Shown piece after piece: positions 1 through 9,344 of a stretch of 64,000 nt of DNA; the first letter of the stretch is position 1; every line of letters starts with the position of its first letter. Under the pieces are notes generated by a model. The model had not been told where the DNA came from, did not search any database, and saw only the letters and a program-made list of their open reading frames with translations. Source of the stretch: Pedobacter glucosidilyticus (lineage in GTDB: Bacteria; Bacteroidota; Bacteroidia; Sphingobacteriales; Sphingobacteriaceae); contig NZ_DLHN01000021.1 of assembly GCF_002483235.1 (NCBI RefSeq), forward strand, positions 248,001 to 312,000, in the 5' to 3' direction. Position numbers and translations under genes: made by a program.

Positions 1-948
1 AGGGCAAAATACACCCTCCATTTTATTCAAAGCCTGAACCAAAATATCTCTACGCTCAGCATACTCATGGTTTACTTCTGTAAAATAACTATCTGGTGTA
101 AAAGTAGTAGCAGCGGTACCGGCGATTTGTTCTACCATACCGGGGCTTAACCTTGCTTGTGCAAATTTAAGCGCTGTTGCTATAACTTCTTTATTCTTGG
201 TGATCATGCAGCCTAATCTTGCCCCACAAGCGCTATAACGTTTAGATACCGTATCTATAATGATGACATTATTTTCAATCCCCTTAAAGTGCATAGGAGA
301 GAAAAACTGTTTATCATCATAACAAAACTCGCGATAAGCTTCGTCTGCTATAATAAATAAATCATGCTTTAAAGCTAAAGTCTTTAAATCTTCAAATTCT
401 TGCTTGGAGTATAAATAACCAGTAGGATTGTTAGGATTACAAATCATAATCGCCCTGGTTTTAGAAGTAATTGCTTTTTCAAACTCAGCAATAGGAGGCA
501 AAGCAAAACTATTATCGATAACAGACAAAATAGGCTTTATAACACTGTCACTCTGGCAGGCATAAGCGTTATAATTTGCATAAAAAGGTTCTGGAATAAT
601 AACTTCTTCTCCTTGGTTTAGGCAAGTCATTAAACTTATAATAATAGCTTCGGAACCTCCAGTAGTTACCAAAATATCTTCAGGCGTAATGTTATAACCT
701 AATTTATTATAATAATCAGTTAAAGCATCTCTGTAAGAAACAGTTCCTTCAGAGGCTGTATAAGCCCAAACTTTAAAGTCTATGTTTTTAATCGCATCCA
801 ACATTACAGCTGGAGTCTCAATATCGGGTTGACCAATATTGAGATGATATACTTTTTTACCATCAGATTTTGCTCTCTCAGCAAAAGGGGTTAGCTTCCT
901 GATAGGCGAAGCTGGCATTTGTTGTCCTTTATTGGAAATTTTAGGCAT
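1..948 (-). CDS. Class I/II aminotransferase (aspartate aminotransferase-like), partial
   Basis: PLP-dependent aminotransferase of fold type I; the 3' end is cut by the window edge, leaving 316 codons. The start is the ATG at 948-946. The translation shows an early NIGQPDIETP segment, the substrate-side motif NPNNPTG, and the PLP-lysine context TVSKRYSACG with the Schiff-base lysine at about residue 236. These fit the aspartate/prephenate aminotransferase group, which moves amino groups between amino acids and 2-oxoacids in the cytoplasm. Exact substrate cannot be read from sequence. It is followed upstream by the DUF1573 gene on the same strand, separated by a terminator-like hairpin, so it is probably transcribed separately. 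Confidence 0.85.
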   Translation of the reverse strand, partial: MPKISNKGQQMPASPIRKLTPFAERAKSDGKKVYHLNIGQPDIETPAVMLDAIKNIDFKVWAYTASEGTVSYRDALTDYYNKLGYNITPEDILVTTGGSEAIIISLMTCLNQGEEVIIPEPFYANYNAYACQSDSVIKPILSVIDNSFALPPIAEFEKAITSKTRAIMICNPNNPTGYLYSKQEFEDLKTLALKHDLFIIADEAYREFCYDDKQFFSPMHFKGIENNVIIIDTVSKRYSACGARLGCMITKNKEVIATALKFAQARLSPGMVEQIAGTAATTFTPDSYFTEVNHEYAERRDILVQALNKMEGVFCP

Positions 949-1007
949 AATCCACAAAATTAGTGGTTGTTTGTTTAGGGTTTATGGTTTAATCTTTTTT
1001 AACAAAG

Positions 1008-1041
1008 AAAAGCCTTTCCTGAAATTACAGAGAAGGCTTTT
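1008..1041 (-). terminator. Hairpin terminator after the DUF1573 gene
   Basis: Perfect 9-bp inverted repeat AAAAGCCTT (1008-1016) and AAGGCTTTT (1033-1041) with a 16-nt loop, starting 24 nt past the stop of the minus-strand DUF1573 gene. The T-tract after the stem is short, so termination may be partial. Confidence 0.55.
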
Positions 1042-1064
1042 CCTGAATTTAATATGTTTAAAAA

Positions 1065-1457
1065 TTACTTGGCGGCAATAACTTCACCTTTTACATATAA
1101 CATCTTTTTAGGTGTTTTTGAGTTAGAGCTGATGGTTACCGATTTATTAAACGGTGCAACAGCTGCTGCATTATAAGTAATGGTAATAGAACCAGATTCT
1201 CCTTTTTTAATAGGTGTACCTGCTTTAGGTGAAACTTCCGGTACGGTACAACCGCAAGGAGAGGAAATATCAGAAATAATTAAAGGCTCATTACCAGTAT
1301 TGGTGTATTTAAAAGTAAATGAAACTGGTTTGCCTTGAGGGATTTTGCCAAAATCATGTGTCTCTTCTAGAAATTTAAATTCAGCTTTATTGTCTTGCAT
1401 GGCAGTGAAACCTATGAAGCCCACAAGTACTGCCATAATGATTAAAATTTTTTTCAT
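1065..1457 (-). CDS. DUF1573 domain protein, secreted
   Basis: A 130-residue protein with an N-terminal hydrophobic signal segment (residues 3-19) followed by one Ig-like DUF1573 domain. The typical SSPCGCT turn is present, with cysteines at 68 and 70. DUF1573 proteins are common periplasmic or surface proteins in Bacteroidota; their biochemical role is not established. The start ATG at 1457 lies about 11 nt after the expected start point of a strong promoter (-33 TTTG at 1505-1502, -7 TACATTTG at 1482-1475). A single-gene transcript ending at the 1008-1041 hairpin is likely. Confidence 0.85.
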   Translation of the reverse strand: MKKILIIMAVLVGFIGFTAMQDNKAEFKFLEETHDFGKIPQGKPVSFTFKYTNTGNEPLIISDISSPCGCTVPEVSPKAGTPIKKGESGSITITYNAAAVAPFNKSVTISSNSKTPKKMLYVKGEVIAAK

Positions 1458-1474
1458 TTTTTCTAAAATTTATT

Positions 1475-1505
1475 CAAATGTACTAAACTCAAAATTTGTT
1501 CCAAA
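1475..1505 (-). promoter_or_regulatory. Bacteroidota-type promoter of the DUF1573 gene
   Basis: TTTG (1505-1502), 19-bp spacer, then TACATTTG (1482-1475), an exact match to TAnnTTTG. It lies immediately upstream of the ATG at 1457. Confidence 0.7.
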
Positions 1506-1554
1506 CAATTTACTGAAATAAGCTTTAAAATTCGTCATCCAATTGATATTTTCA

Positions 1555-1562
1555 TATTTTTG
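1555..1562 (+). promoter_or_regulatory. -7 element upstream of the E1 gene
   Basis: TATTTTTG matches TAnnTTTG. It overlaps a possible TTG start codon at 1560, so transcription would begin after that codon. This argues for translation starting at the ATG at 1584 or 1605. No clear -33 element was seen. Confidence 0.5.
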
Positions 1563-1583
1563 AAATCTTACAAACCGGCTGAT

Positions 1584-4010
1584 ATGAGAGAGGCACCACA
1601 TAAAATGACTAATGCTTTTGATACTTCTGAACTTAGTTTTGATGATTTTAAATCATTGGTAATCAATGATTATAAGATTGCATACGAAAGTAGGCAGGCT
1701 AGTATTTTGGGCCGTAGAGAGGTGTTAACGGGGAAGGCTAAGTTTGGAATTTTTGGTGATGGAAAAGAGGTAGCTCAACTGGCAATGGCAAAAGCTTTTA
1801 AGCCGGGAGATTGGCGTTCTGGTTATTATAGAGACCAAACTTTTATGTTTGCCGCCGGCATGAGTAATATTTTAGAGCTTTTTGCTCAGCTTTATGCTCA
1901 TACAGATATAGAAAAAGATCCATCTTCTGTTGGAAGGCAAATGAATTCTCATTTTGCTACCAGGTTTGTGAACGAAGATGGTACTTGGAAGAGCCAAACA
2001 GCCATGAAAAATAGTTCTTCGGATATATCTCCAACTGCGGCACAAATGGCCAGATTAGTGGGTTTAGCCCATGCTTCTAAGTTATATCGTCAAAATTCAG
2101 AGCTACGAGAATTTGAAAATTTTTCTATTCATGGTAATGAAGTGGCGTTTGGTACTATAGGAAATGCCTCAACATCAGAGGGTGTTTTTTTTGAAGCTAT
2201 CAACGCAGCTGGTGTTTTACAAATTCCTATGGCTATATCTATTTGGGATGATGCTTATGGTATATCTGTTCCAGCAAAATATCAAACAACTAAAGAAGAT
2301 ATTTCAGAAATATTAAAAGGTTTTCAAAGAGATGATGAAAAACCTGGATTCGAAATTTTTAAAGTAAAAGGCTGGGACTATGTTGCACTTTGTGAAACCT
2401 ATGAAAAAGCTATACAAATTTGCAGAGAAGAACATGTGCCTGTTCTTATTCATGTAACAGAATTAACGCAGCCTTTGGGGCATTCTACATCAGGTTCTCA
2501 TGAACGTTATAAATCAAAAGAACGTTTGGTATGGGAAAAAGAATATGATTGTATAACGCAAATGCGTAAATGGATGATTTCTTCTGCTATTTCTACGGAA
2601 GAAGAGCTTGATGAACTTGAAAGTTCTATCAAAATTGAGGTAAAAAAGATGCTTAAACAAGCTTGGGATGATGTGATGAAGGATATCAACCAAGAAAAAG
2701 ATGAAGCGCTAAAACTTATTGATAAATTAGCTTTAGAAGAACCTTTAGTTAGTGAAATTGCACAAAAATTGCGTTCTGAAATCGATCCATTAAGAAAAGA
2801 AATCCTTTCTGCTTGTAAGAAAGCCCTGCGTTTAACCAGGAATTTTAATTCGTCCTCGAAAGAAGAATTAATGCAATGGCTTTTATCACAAATTGCACAT
2901 AACCAAGAAAGATATAACTCTAAATTATTTTCACAAACTCCTTTATCGCCACTAAAAGTTCAATCAAGTGCTCCAATTTATTCAGAACAAACAAAAGTTG
3001 TTGATGGGAAAGACGTTCTAAACGCTTGTTTTGATTATAATTTTAGTAAAAATCCTTTATTGGTTGCATTTGGTGAAGATTTGGGAAGAATTGGCGATGT
3101 GAATCAAGGTTTTGCGGGTTTACAAGCTAAATACGGGGAGCTAAGAATTGCAGACACGGGTATTAGAGAAATGACTATTATTGGTCAAGGTATAGGTTTG
3201 GCTTTAAGAGGATTTAGACCTATAGCAGAAATCCAGTATTTAGATTACTTAATTTTTGCTCTAAATATTTTAAGTGATGATTTAGCTAGTCTTAGTTACA
3301 GAACAAAGGCCGGTCAAATCGCTCCTTTAATTATCAGAACTAGAGGACACCGTTTAGAAGGTATTTGGCATGCAGGTTCGCCTATAGGTATGATTTTGAA
3401 TTCTTTAAAAGGAATTCATTTTTGTGTTCCTAGAAACATGACACAAGCTGCCGGAATGTATAACACTTTATTTAAAGGTGATGAGCCTGCTTTGGTGATA
3501 GAGTGCTTAAACGGTTATCGTTTAAAAGAGAAATTACCAGATAATGTTGGCGAGTTTACTGTAGCACTAGGAGAAATTGAGGTATTAAAAGCCGGAAAAG
3601 ATATAACAGTGGTTTCTTACGGTGCTACCTTGAAACTGGTAATGGAGGCTGCAGAAGAATTATTAGATTATGATATTGATGTAGAAGTGATTGATGCGCA
3701 AACACTTATGCCTTTTGATATAGCTATGGATTGTGCTAAATCTCTAGAAAAAACCAATAAGTTATTAGTAGTTGATGAAGACGTACCTGGTGGCGGAACA
3801 GCTTATATTTTAAGAGATATTTTAGAAAGACAAAATGGCTATTATTTATTAGATATGCAGCCGCAAACCTTATCAGCAGCAGAGCACCGTACTTCTTATG
3901 GGTCTGATGGAGATTATTTTGGTAAGCCTAGTTTAGATGATATTGTAGATAAGATTTATCAAATGATGCAAAATTCTAACCCTAAAAAATATCCGGGCTT
4001 TTATGCTTAA
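1584..4010 (+). CDS. Fused 2-oxoacid dehydrogenase E1 alpha/beta subunits
   Basis: A TPP-dependent decarboxylase/dehydrogenase first component, most like the branched-chain 2-oxoacid (2-oxoisovalerate) type. The alpha and beta chains, separate in most bacteria, form one chain here of 808 residues from this ATG. The N-terminal half is the alpha domain (GKEVAQLAMA, SGYYRDQTFM, GNASTSEG). A charged linker follows, then the beta domain (AFGEDLGRIGDVNQGF, ADTGIREM, GSPIGM) and the transketolase C-terminal domain. In the alpha TPP motif GNA stands where many relatives have GDG, and WDD where they have NN. The start is set by the -7 element at 1555-1562; 1605 is the alternative. Its stop is 1 nt from the convergent Ppx stop. 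Confidence 0.88.
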   Translation: MREAPHKMTNAFDTSELSFDDFKSLVINDYKIAYESRQASILGRREVLTGKAKFGIFGDGKEVAQLAMAKAFKPGDWRSGYYRDQTFMFAAGMSNILELFAQLYAHTDIEKDPSSVGRQMNSHFATRFVNEDGTWKSQTAMKNSSSDISPTAAQMARLVGLAHASKLYRQNSELREFENFSIHGNEVAFGTIGNASTSEGVFFEAINAAGVLQIPMAISIWDDAYGISVPAKYQTTKEDISEILKGFQRDDEKPGFEIFKVKGWDYVALCETYEKAIQICREEHVPVLIHVTELTQPLGHSTSGSHERYKSKERLVWEKEYDCITQMRKWMISSAISTEEELDELESSIKIEVKKMLKQAWDDVMKDINQEKDEALKLIDKLALEEPLVSEIAQKLRSEIDPLRKEILSACKKALRLTRNFNSSSKEELMQWLLSQIAHNQERYNSKLFSQTPLSPLKVQSSAPIYSEQTKVVDGKDVLNACFDYNFSKNPLLVAFGEDLGRIGDVNQGFAGLQAKYGELRIADTGIREMTIIGQGIGLALRGFRPIAEIQYLDYLIFALNILSDDLASLSYRTKAGQIAPLIIRTRGHRLEGIWHAGSPIGMILNSLKGIHFCVPRNMTQAAGMYNTLFKGDEPALVIECLNGYRLKEKLPDNVGEFTVALGEIEVLKAGKDITVVSYGATLKLVMEAAEELLDYDIDVEVIDAQTLMPFDIAMDCAKSLEKTNKLLVVDEDVPGGGTAYILRDILERQNGYYLLDMQPQTLSAAEHRTSYGSDGDYFGKPSLDDIVDKIYQMMQNSNPKKYPGFYA

Positions 4011-4011
4011 G

Positions 4012-4926
4012 TTATTGTGCTTGTCTAGTTAATAAGCCTTCTTTTAGCGCATATTGGCAAGCTATAATTTTTTCTAGGTGTAATTCTTGAATGATGTATT
4101 TAACAATTATTGAAGCCATCAAAATCATATCCACACGTAAAGGAATTAACCCTTCTATCTCGGATCTTTGATGATGATTAGAAGTAATAATTTCGTTAAT
4201 CAAATCAGTTAGTTTTGGGGTTTCTAAAGTAATCCAAACTTCATCTACGGGTTTAATAAATCCTCTGGCTACAAATATCTCTCGATATGAGTCAAATGCA
4301 CCAGCAGTTCCGATAAGTTTTGTAGGCTGATAGGCTTGGCAAGCTTGTTTTAAATCTTTTAAAGTGTTTAAGAAGAGATGATGGATATTATGGATATCTT
4401 GTTCTCGTAAAGGATCATGATGATAAAAATCTGCTAATAACCTGGCTGCACCAATACGGTAACTATTTTTCCAGAAAACTTGTTCCTCATTACACAGTAT
4501 AAACTCTACGCTTCCACCGCCAATATCCATAACTAAGCAGTTTTCATTTGCTAACGCTCCGGCTGCTTTGGTACCTCCATAAATCAATAAAGCTTCTTCA
4601 TGACCGTTTATAATTTCTATATGGATTTTACTTTGCTCATAAACGTCTTGTATGAACCTTAATCCGTTAGAGGCATCTCTTACCGCAGCAGTTGCAGTAG
4701 CTTTTATTGCTGTAACGTTATATTTTTTTAATACCTCTGCAAAATAAGCCAAAGCTTTTAAACCTCGCTGGTAAGCTGCAGGCATAATTTCTCTTTTGTT
4801 AATACCACCTTCACCTAGCTTCACAGCAATGGTTTTGGTATAAATAACTTTTATTTTACCAGCCTCTATTTCACCTATAAGCAGATGAAAAGTGTTAGTT
4901 CCAATATCTATTGCAGCAGAAAGCAT
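4012..4926 (-). CDS. Ppx/GppA family phosphatase (exopolyphosphatase-like)
   Basis: A 304-residue ASKHA-fold phosphatase with the phosphate-1 loop DIGTNTFHLL (residues 7-16) and the phosphate-2 loop DIGGGS (134-139). The family hydrolyses terminal phosphates from inorganic polyphosphate or pppGpp in the cytoplasm. This is the short form: the C-terminal HD-like domain of long E. coli Ppx/GppA is absent, so substrate preference is uncertain. It lies 32 nt downstream of the ABC permease gene on the same strand, so co-transcription with the exporter operon is possible. It converges with the E1 gene. Confidence 0.85.
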   Translation of the reverse strand: MLSAAIDIGTNTFHLLIGEIEAGKIKVIYTKTIAVKLGEGGINKREIMPAAYQRGLKALAYFAEVLKKYNVTAIKATATAAVRDASNGLRFIQDVYEQSKIHIEIINGHEEALLIYGGTKAAGALANENCLVMDIGGGSVEFILCNEEQVFWKNSYRIGAARLLADFYHHDPLREQDIHNIHHLFLNTLKDLKQACQAYQPTKLIGTAGAFDSYREIFVARGFIKPVDEVWITLETPKLTDLINEIITSNHHQRSEIEGLIPLRVDMILMASIIVKYIIQELHLEKIIACQYALKEGLLTRQAQ

Positions 4927-4958
4927 TTTATAAGGTTAAATCGGATATCAATCATGTA

Positions 4959-6278
4959 TCATTCTTTATAAAAGAACCATTTGGCTAGCTCTTTATAAGT
5001 AACCTTTTTGCCGTACATTAATATGCCTACTCTGTATATTCTTGATGCTATCCAGGTAGTAAAAACAAACCCTGCAATTAATAAAGTAATAGATAAGACA
5101 AGTTCCCAGGTTGGCACTCCAAACGGAATTCTAATCATCATAGCAATAGGAGAGGTTAGGGGTATCATAGACAGCCAAAATGCCAAAGGCCCATCTGGGT
5201 TATTGATAATCACATTCATCCCTACAATAAAAGTAAAAATAAGAGGCAGGGTTATGGGAAACATAAACTGCTGTGTTTCGGTTTCATTGTCTACAGCAGA
5301 GCCTACAGCAGCAAATAAAGCGCTATAAATTAAATATCCTCCAATAAAATAAAATAAAAAAGAACCTATGATATAAGGGAAATTGATGCTACTTGCAGCA
5401 TTGATGAATTTTAGAGCAGGGCTTTCTTGTACTTTAGTAGGGTTTGCATCATTATTTACTGTAGCTGTAGCATCAACTTTTTCTGTTTTAATAACTTGTT
5501 GGTCTGGTGCTAAAAATTTTCCAGCAATTACTGATATCGTAGTTGATAAGATAATCCATAATAAAAACTGCGTTAAACCTACGGCGCCAATACCTAGTAT
5601 CTTACCTAGCATTAACTGAAAAGGTTTTACAGAAGAAACGATAACTTCCACAATCCTGTTGGTTTTCTCTTCAATTACACCTCGCATAACTTGTGCCCCG
5701 TAAATGAAAAGAGAAAGATAAATTAAAAAAGATGATATAAAACCTACCACATAAGTAGCACCTATGTTGGCGTCTTTTTCTCCCTCATCAGTGAGTTGCT
5801 TTGCATTGATATTGATTTGAGTTTTAGAACTTTTAAGAATAGCTGTATCTATACCAGCAGCTATAAGTTTTTTGTTTTGGATGATGTTTTCCATTTGCTT
5901 TTCAACATCACTAAGCAAACTAAAACCAGGTTTTTTTGATGATAAAATTTCTATATCATTTGAAGAGGCGTAGTCTTTCGGGATATAAAGCAGTAATAAA
6001 TCCTTTTCGTTTTTGAGCTTACTCTTATTGGCCTCGTAATCTCCATTTACATACTTGAAAGTTGTAGTTTCAGAATTTTTAAACTCGTTTTTAAAAATCC
6101 CACTTTCATCTAAAACCAAAAACTCCTTTTTACTTTCTCCTTCATTTTTGTAAATGAAAAATACAGCTGCATACATGGCAATAAATAAAGAAGGAACCAG
6201 GAAAGTGAGGATAAGAAATGATTTCTTTTTTACCCTGCTGAGGTATTCTCTTTCGATAATTAAAAATACTTTTTTCAT
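4959..6278 (-). CDS. ABC-2 type transporter permease (NatB-like)
   Basis: A 439-residue integral membrane protein with the ABC-2/NatB layout: one N-terminal membrane span (about residues 20-42), a large soluble segment, then about five spans in the second half (TYVVGFISSFLIYLS, KILGIGAVGLTQFLL, and the region TLPLIFTFIVGMNVI). It pairs with the ATPase encoded 6 nt upstream to form an exporter in the inner membrane. NatAB relatives have been linked to Na+ or small-molecule efflux, but the substrate here is unknown. Confidence 0.87.
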   Translation of the reverse strand: MKKVFLIIEREYLSRVKKKSFLILTFLVPSLFIAMYAAVFFIYKNEGESKKEFLVLDESGIFKNEFKNSETTTFKYVNGDYEANKSKLKNEKDLLLLYIPKDYASSNDIEILSSKKPGFSLLSDVEKQMENIIQNKKLIAAGIDTAILKSSKTQININAKQLTDEGEKDANIGATYVVGFISSFLIYLSLFIYGAQVMRGVIEEKTNRIVEVIVSSVKPFQLMLGKILGIGAVGLTQFLLWIILSTTISVIAGKFLAPDQQVIKTEKVDATATVNNDANPTKVQESPALKFINAASSINFPYIIGSFLFYFIGGYLIYSALFAAVGSAVDNETETQQFMFPITLPLIFTFIVGMNVIINNPDGPLAFWLSMIPLTSPIAMMIRIPFGVPTWELVLSITLLIAGFVFTTWIASRIYRVGILMYGKKVTYKELAKWFFYKE

Positions 6279-6284
6279 GGAGAC

Positions 6285-7187
6285 TTAGTTTAACGCAGTA
6301 ACTTTTTGGATAAAAATTTCGTTGATACTCGGAATAACCTCTTCGATATGCTTGATTTGAACTTGAGGTATAAGCTCTAACAATACGTCATTAGTACTAA
6401 TTCCAGAGTTTAATTTTATAGTAATTTCTTGTATTTCATCCAAAATAGCTTCTTGAATAACCTCGAAATTACTGTACTGAGAAAGATTTAAGCTACCCTC
6501 ATATTTTATTTTGTAAGTTTCATTACGATAAACATTTTTAATGTCTTTGATACTACCGTCTAAGATTTTATGAGATTTATGGATAAGTGCAATGTGATGG
6601 CATAATTGTTCTACAGACTCCATTCTATGGGTAGAAAATATGATGGTAGTTCCTTTTTTATTAAGCTCCAGAATTTCATCTTTAATAATTTCTGCGTTAA
6701 CAGGGTCAAAACCCGAGAAAGGTTCATCCAGGATAATTAATTCAGGGTCGTGAAGTACGGTAGCTACAAATTGTACTTTTTGCTGCATCCCTTTAGAAAG
6801 ATCTTCAACTTTTTTCTTCCACCAGGTTTGCATCTCCATTTTTTCGAACCAGAATTTTATCCTTTTAATGGCATCAGCCTTACTTAGCCCTTTAAGTTGG
6901 GCTAAGTAAAGCATCTGTTCGCCAATTTCCATTTTTTTATAAAGGCCTCTTTCTTCTGGTAAATAGCCTATTTTATTAATATGTTGGGGATTTAACTTTT
7001 CACCATTGAAATAAACTTCGCCACTATCTGGCGCTGTAATTTGGTTAATAATTCTAATCAGTGAAGTTTTACCGGCTCCATTTGGGCCCAATAAGCCAAA
7101 TATTTTACCTTTTTCAATTTCTATACTTACATCGTCTAAGGCCCGGTGCTTTGCATATTCTTTAACAATATTTCTGATGCTTAACAT
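6285..7187 (-). CDS. ABC transporter ATP-binding protein (NatA-like)
   Basis: A 300-residue ATPase. Walker A GPNGAGKTS is at residues 34-42, followed by the signature LSKGMQQKVQ, Walker B LIILDEPFSGFD and the switch histidine in FSTHRMES. The last 80 residues form a DUF4162-like tail common in NatA/CcmA-type exporters. It forms the motor for the permease encoded just downstream. It is 12 nt downstream of the sugar dehydrogenase gene, so the three genes may share a transcript. Confidence 0.9.
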   Translation of the reverse strand: MLSIRNIVKEYAKHRALDDVSIEIEKGKIFGLLGPNGAGKTSLIRIINQITAPDSGEVYFNGEKLNPQHINKIGYLPEERGLYKKMEIGEQMLYLAQLKGLSKADAIKRIKFWFEKMEMQTWWKKKVEDLSKGMQQKVQFVATVLHDPELIILDEPFSGFDPVNAEIIKDEILELNKKGTTIIFSTHRMESVEQLCHHIALIHKSHKILDGSIKDIKNVYRNETYKIKYEGSLNLSQYSNFEVIQEAILDEIQEITIKLNSGISTNDVLLELIPQVQIKHIEEVIPSINEIFIQKVTALN

Positions 7188-7199
7188 GAAGTATTTATG

Positions 7200-8639
7200 T
7201 TAGTTGATAGGAACAAGTTTATAAATAATCCCCGGATTTTCAACAGTCATATATAAATAACCATCCGGACTTGTTCTTACGTCTCTCACCCTGCCAATGT
7301 TTTGGAAAAGTAATTCTTCTTTAACTACTTTATTATTAACCATTTCACAACGATTTAGATATGAATATTTAAGAGAACCAATCATCACATTATTATCCCA
7401 ACCTTTATAAATATTTCCATTTGCAAATGCTAGCCCGCTTGGTGCAATAGAAGGTACCCAATAATGTAAAGGCTGCTCCATACCTTCTTTAGCCGTTCTG
7501 TTGGTAAGAATAGTACCATTGTAATTGATACCATAAGATATTACAGGCCATCCATAATTCTTTTTAGATAAAATAAGATTGAGCTCATCACCACCACGTG
7601 GGCCATGCTCATGAGAAATAATCTGACCATTTTTAGGATTTACCGCTAAACCTTGAGGATTTCTATGTCCGTAAGAATAAGTTGATGGCACAACCTTTTT
7701 ATCGCTTAAAAACGGATTGTCTTTAGGAATAGAACCATCAGCATTTATGCGATGTATTTTACCTAAACTATTATTATCTAAGCTTTGTGGGTTTCTATCA
7801 TGGTCGCCACGCTCTCCAACAGAGAAATAAAGATAACCATCATTAGCAAATATCATTTTTGCACCGTAATGTCTTCTTGTTGATTGGTAAGGCTCTGCAA
7901 CAAAAATATCTTTTTGTTCTATCAATTGATTTCCACTCAATTTTGCCATCATAATGGCTGTTGTAGAAACTGTTTTGCCATCAACTTTTTTAAATTTATT
8001 ATAAGACAAATAAAGGGTTTGGTTTTTCTCAAATTCTGGATGTAGTAAAATATCCATTAAACCGCCTTGTCCTTCTGATAAAATTTCTGGCAAACCTGAA
8101 ATTTCAGTGGCTTTTTTATCCTTAGAGATTCTTTTTAAGCTAGCTTCTTTGTAAGTAACCAATAAATCACCATCCGGTAAAAATGCAATAGACCATGGCG
8201 ATTGTCCGCCAGCATAAATGGTATCTAACTTAATCGTAAGTTTTTCTGTTTTAAAAATATTTGATTTTGGCTTAGCCGATACCGCATATTTATCAGCGTT
8301 TTTAAGCCTGTCTAAAATATAATCTGCTAAATTATAAATTTCGTTATCCTTAAAAGCAGCGGCAAAAGAGGGCATTCCGCCGTCAGGATATCCATTTTTA
8401 ATGCCTTTAAAAATATCTGCTCTGGTGTTTCCATACTTCCATTTCCTGTCTATAAAAGTATTCAAATTTTCACCATGGCAACCTCCGCAATAGGTTTTAT
8501 AATGTACAGCAGCTTGACCAAAATTTTTACTTTCTTGTAATTTAACAGGAACAGTATTTGGTTTTGTTTCTGATTGGTTTTGATATAAGGCAGCAGATAT
8601 AGCAACAGCACTTATAACCGTAATGATTGGTTTAAACAT
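7200..8639 (-). CDS. Cytochrome c / PQQ-type sugar dehydrogenase fusion
   Basis: A 479-residue exported protein with three parts: a signal peptide (about 1-20), a single-heme cytochrome c domain with CGGCH at residues 51-55 and a likely axial methionine at 89, and a six-bladed GSDH/HHIPL-type propeller (WSIAFLPDGDLL, GEGGLMDI-like turn, GYLYFSVGERGDHDRN, GHRNPQGLA). The family oxidises sugars or aldoses with PQQ in the periplasm; the fused cytochrome would take the electrons. Substrate and true PQQ dependence are inferred from the family. No -7 element was found just upstream. Confidence 0.87.
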   Translation of the reverse strand: MFKPIITVISAVAISAALYQNQSETKPNTVPVKLQESKNFGQAAVHYKTYCGGCHGENLNTFIDRKWKYGNTRADIFKGIKNGYPDGGMPSFAAAFKDNEIYNLADYILDRLKNADKYAVSAKPKSNIFKTEKLTIKLDTIYAGGQSPWSIAFLPDGDLLVTYKEASLKRISKDKKATEISGLPEILSEGQGGLMDILLHPEFEKNQTLYLSYNKFKKVDGKTVSTTAIMMAKLSGNQLIEQKDIFVAEPYQSTRRHYGAKMIFANDGYLYFSVGERGDHDRNPQSLDNNSLGKIHRINADGSIPKDNPFLSDKKVVPSTYSYGHRNPQGLAVNPKNGQIISHEHGPRGGDELNLILSKKNYGWPVISYGINYNGTILTNRTAKEGMEQPLHYWVPSIAPSGLAFANGNIYKGWDNNVMIGSLKYSYLNRCEMVNNKVVKEELLFQNIGRVRDVRTSPDGYLYMTVENPGIIYKLVPIN

Positions 8640-8801
8640 GTTTGAGTGGTTTCTTGAAAGTTTAACTTGATGAAGTTACAATTTTGATTAAAAATTGTTG
8701 CTTCTATCATCTATCATTTTAGATACAAAACTGCGAAAATATGCTTAATTTTTAATTTAAATCGATTTCTAAAATTTAATTTTATTTAGTTAGGGACATA
8801 A

Positions 8802-8830
8802 AAAAAGCGAAATCTAAAATTTCGCTTTTT
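8802..8830. terminator. Bidirectional hairpin terminator
   Basis: Twelve-bp inverted repeat AAAAAGCGAAAT (8802-8813) and ATTTCGCTTTTT (8819-8830) with a 5-nt loop and an A/T tract on both sides. It sits 35 nt past the stop of the minus-strand lipoprotein gene. Confidence 0.75.
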
Positions 8831-8864
8831 GGTAGTTTTCCATTTATAAAAATTAAAATCTATT

Positions 8865-9251
8865 TTAATAGACACCTTCAAAATGATATCCTGTATCTGA
8901 ATGATCTAATATCTTTACAAGATTACTACCGTCAATTGAACATTTATATATGTCTACACTAGGATGTAAAGAAAATATTATTGTTTTTCCATCAGGTGAT
9001 AATTGAGCTTCTTCAATATCCTCACTTACATTAATGTTCACCAGCTTAATATTTTTACCCTCATAATCACTTGTGTAAAGTTTCATAACGTTGTTTGCAT
9101 CACGTTTCTTAATCAAAAGGATACCTAAATTTTCAGATTTTGTTGTTGTTTTAGTATCGGCAGTAGCTTCTTTTTTACAGCTTGCCTGAAATATCAACGT
9201 GGAGAGAGAAAATCCTAAGAGGATTAATGTGCTTAAAAATACTTTTTTCAT
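8865..9251 (-). CDS. Small lipoprotein-like protein with one TolB-type repeat
   Basis: From the ATG at 9251 this is a 128-residue protein starting MKKVFLST with a hydrophobic signal and a cysteine in FQASCKKE, an imperfect lipobox. The rest resembles one blade of a TolB/WD40-like propeller (IEEAQLSPDGKTIIF), ending soon after. A functional propeller needs several blades, so this is either a shortened relative or a gene remnant. Longer upstream reading is possible but adds residues before the signal peptide. It sits in a small accessory islet with an XRE regulator and a toxin-antitoxin pair. Function unknown. Confidence 0.6.
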   Translation of the reverse strand: MKKVFLSTLILLGFSLSTLIFQASCKKEATADTKTTTKSENLGILLIKKRDANNVMKLYTSDYEGKNIKLVNINVSEDIEEAQLSPDGKTIIFSLHPSVDIYKCSIDGSNLVKILDHSDTGYHFEGVY

Positions 9252-9344
9252 TTTTTTGATGATTAATTTTTCTGCTAATATAATATTTTTTACACACATA
9301 TATATGGGTGGTTGAGTTTTTATCATTCACGTTATTGCACTGAG

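Noticed and set aside
9312..9344. Upstream TTG start for the small XRE gene
   Set aside because: It adds residues outside the HTH domain and has no promoter spacing support; the ATG at 9345 fits better.
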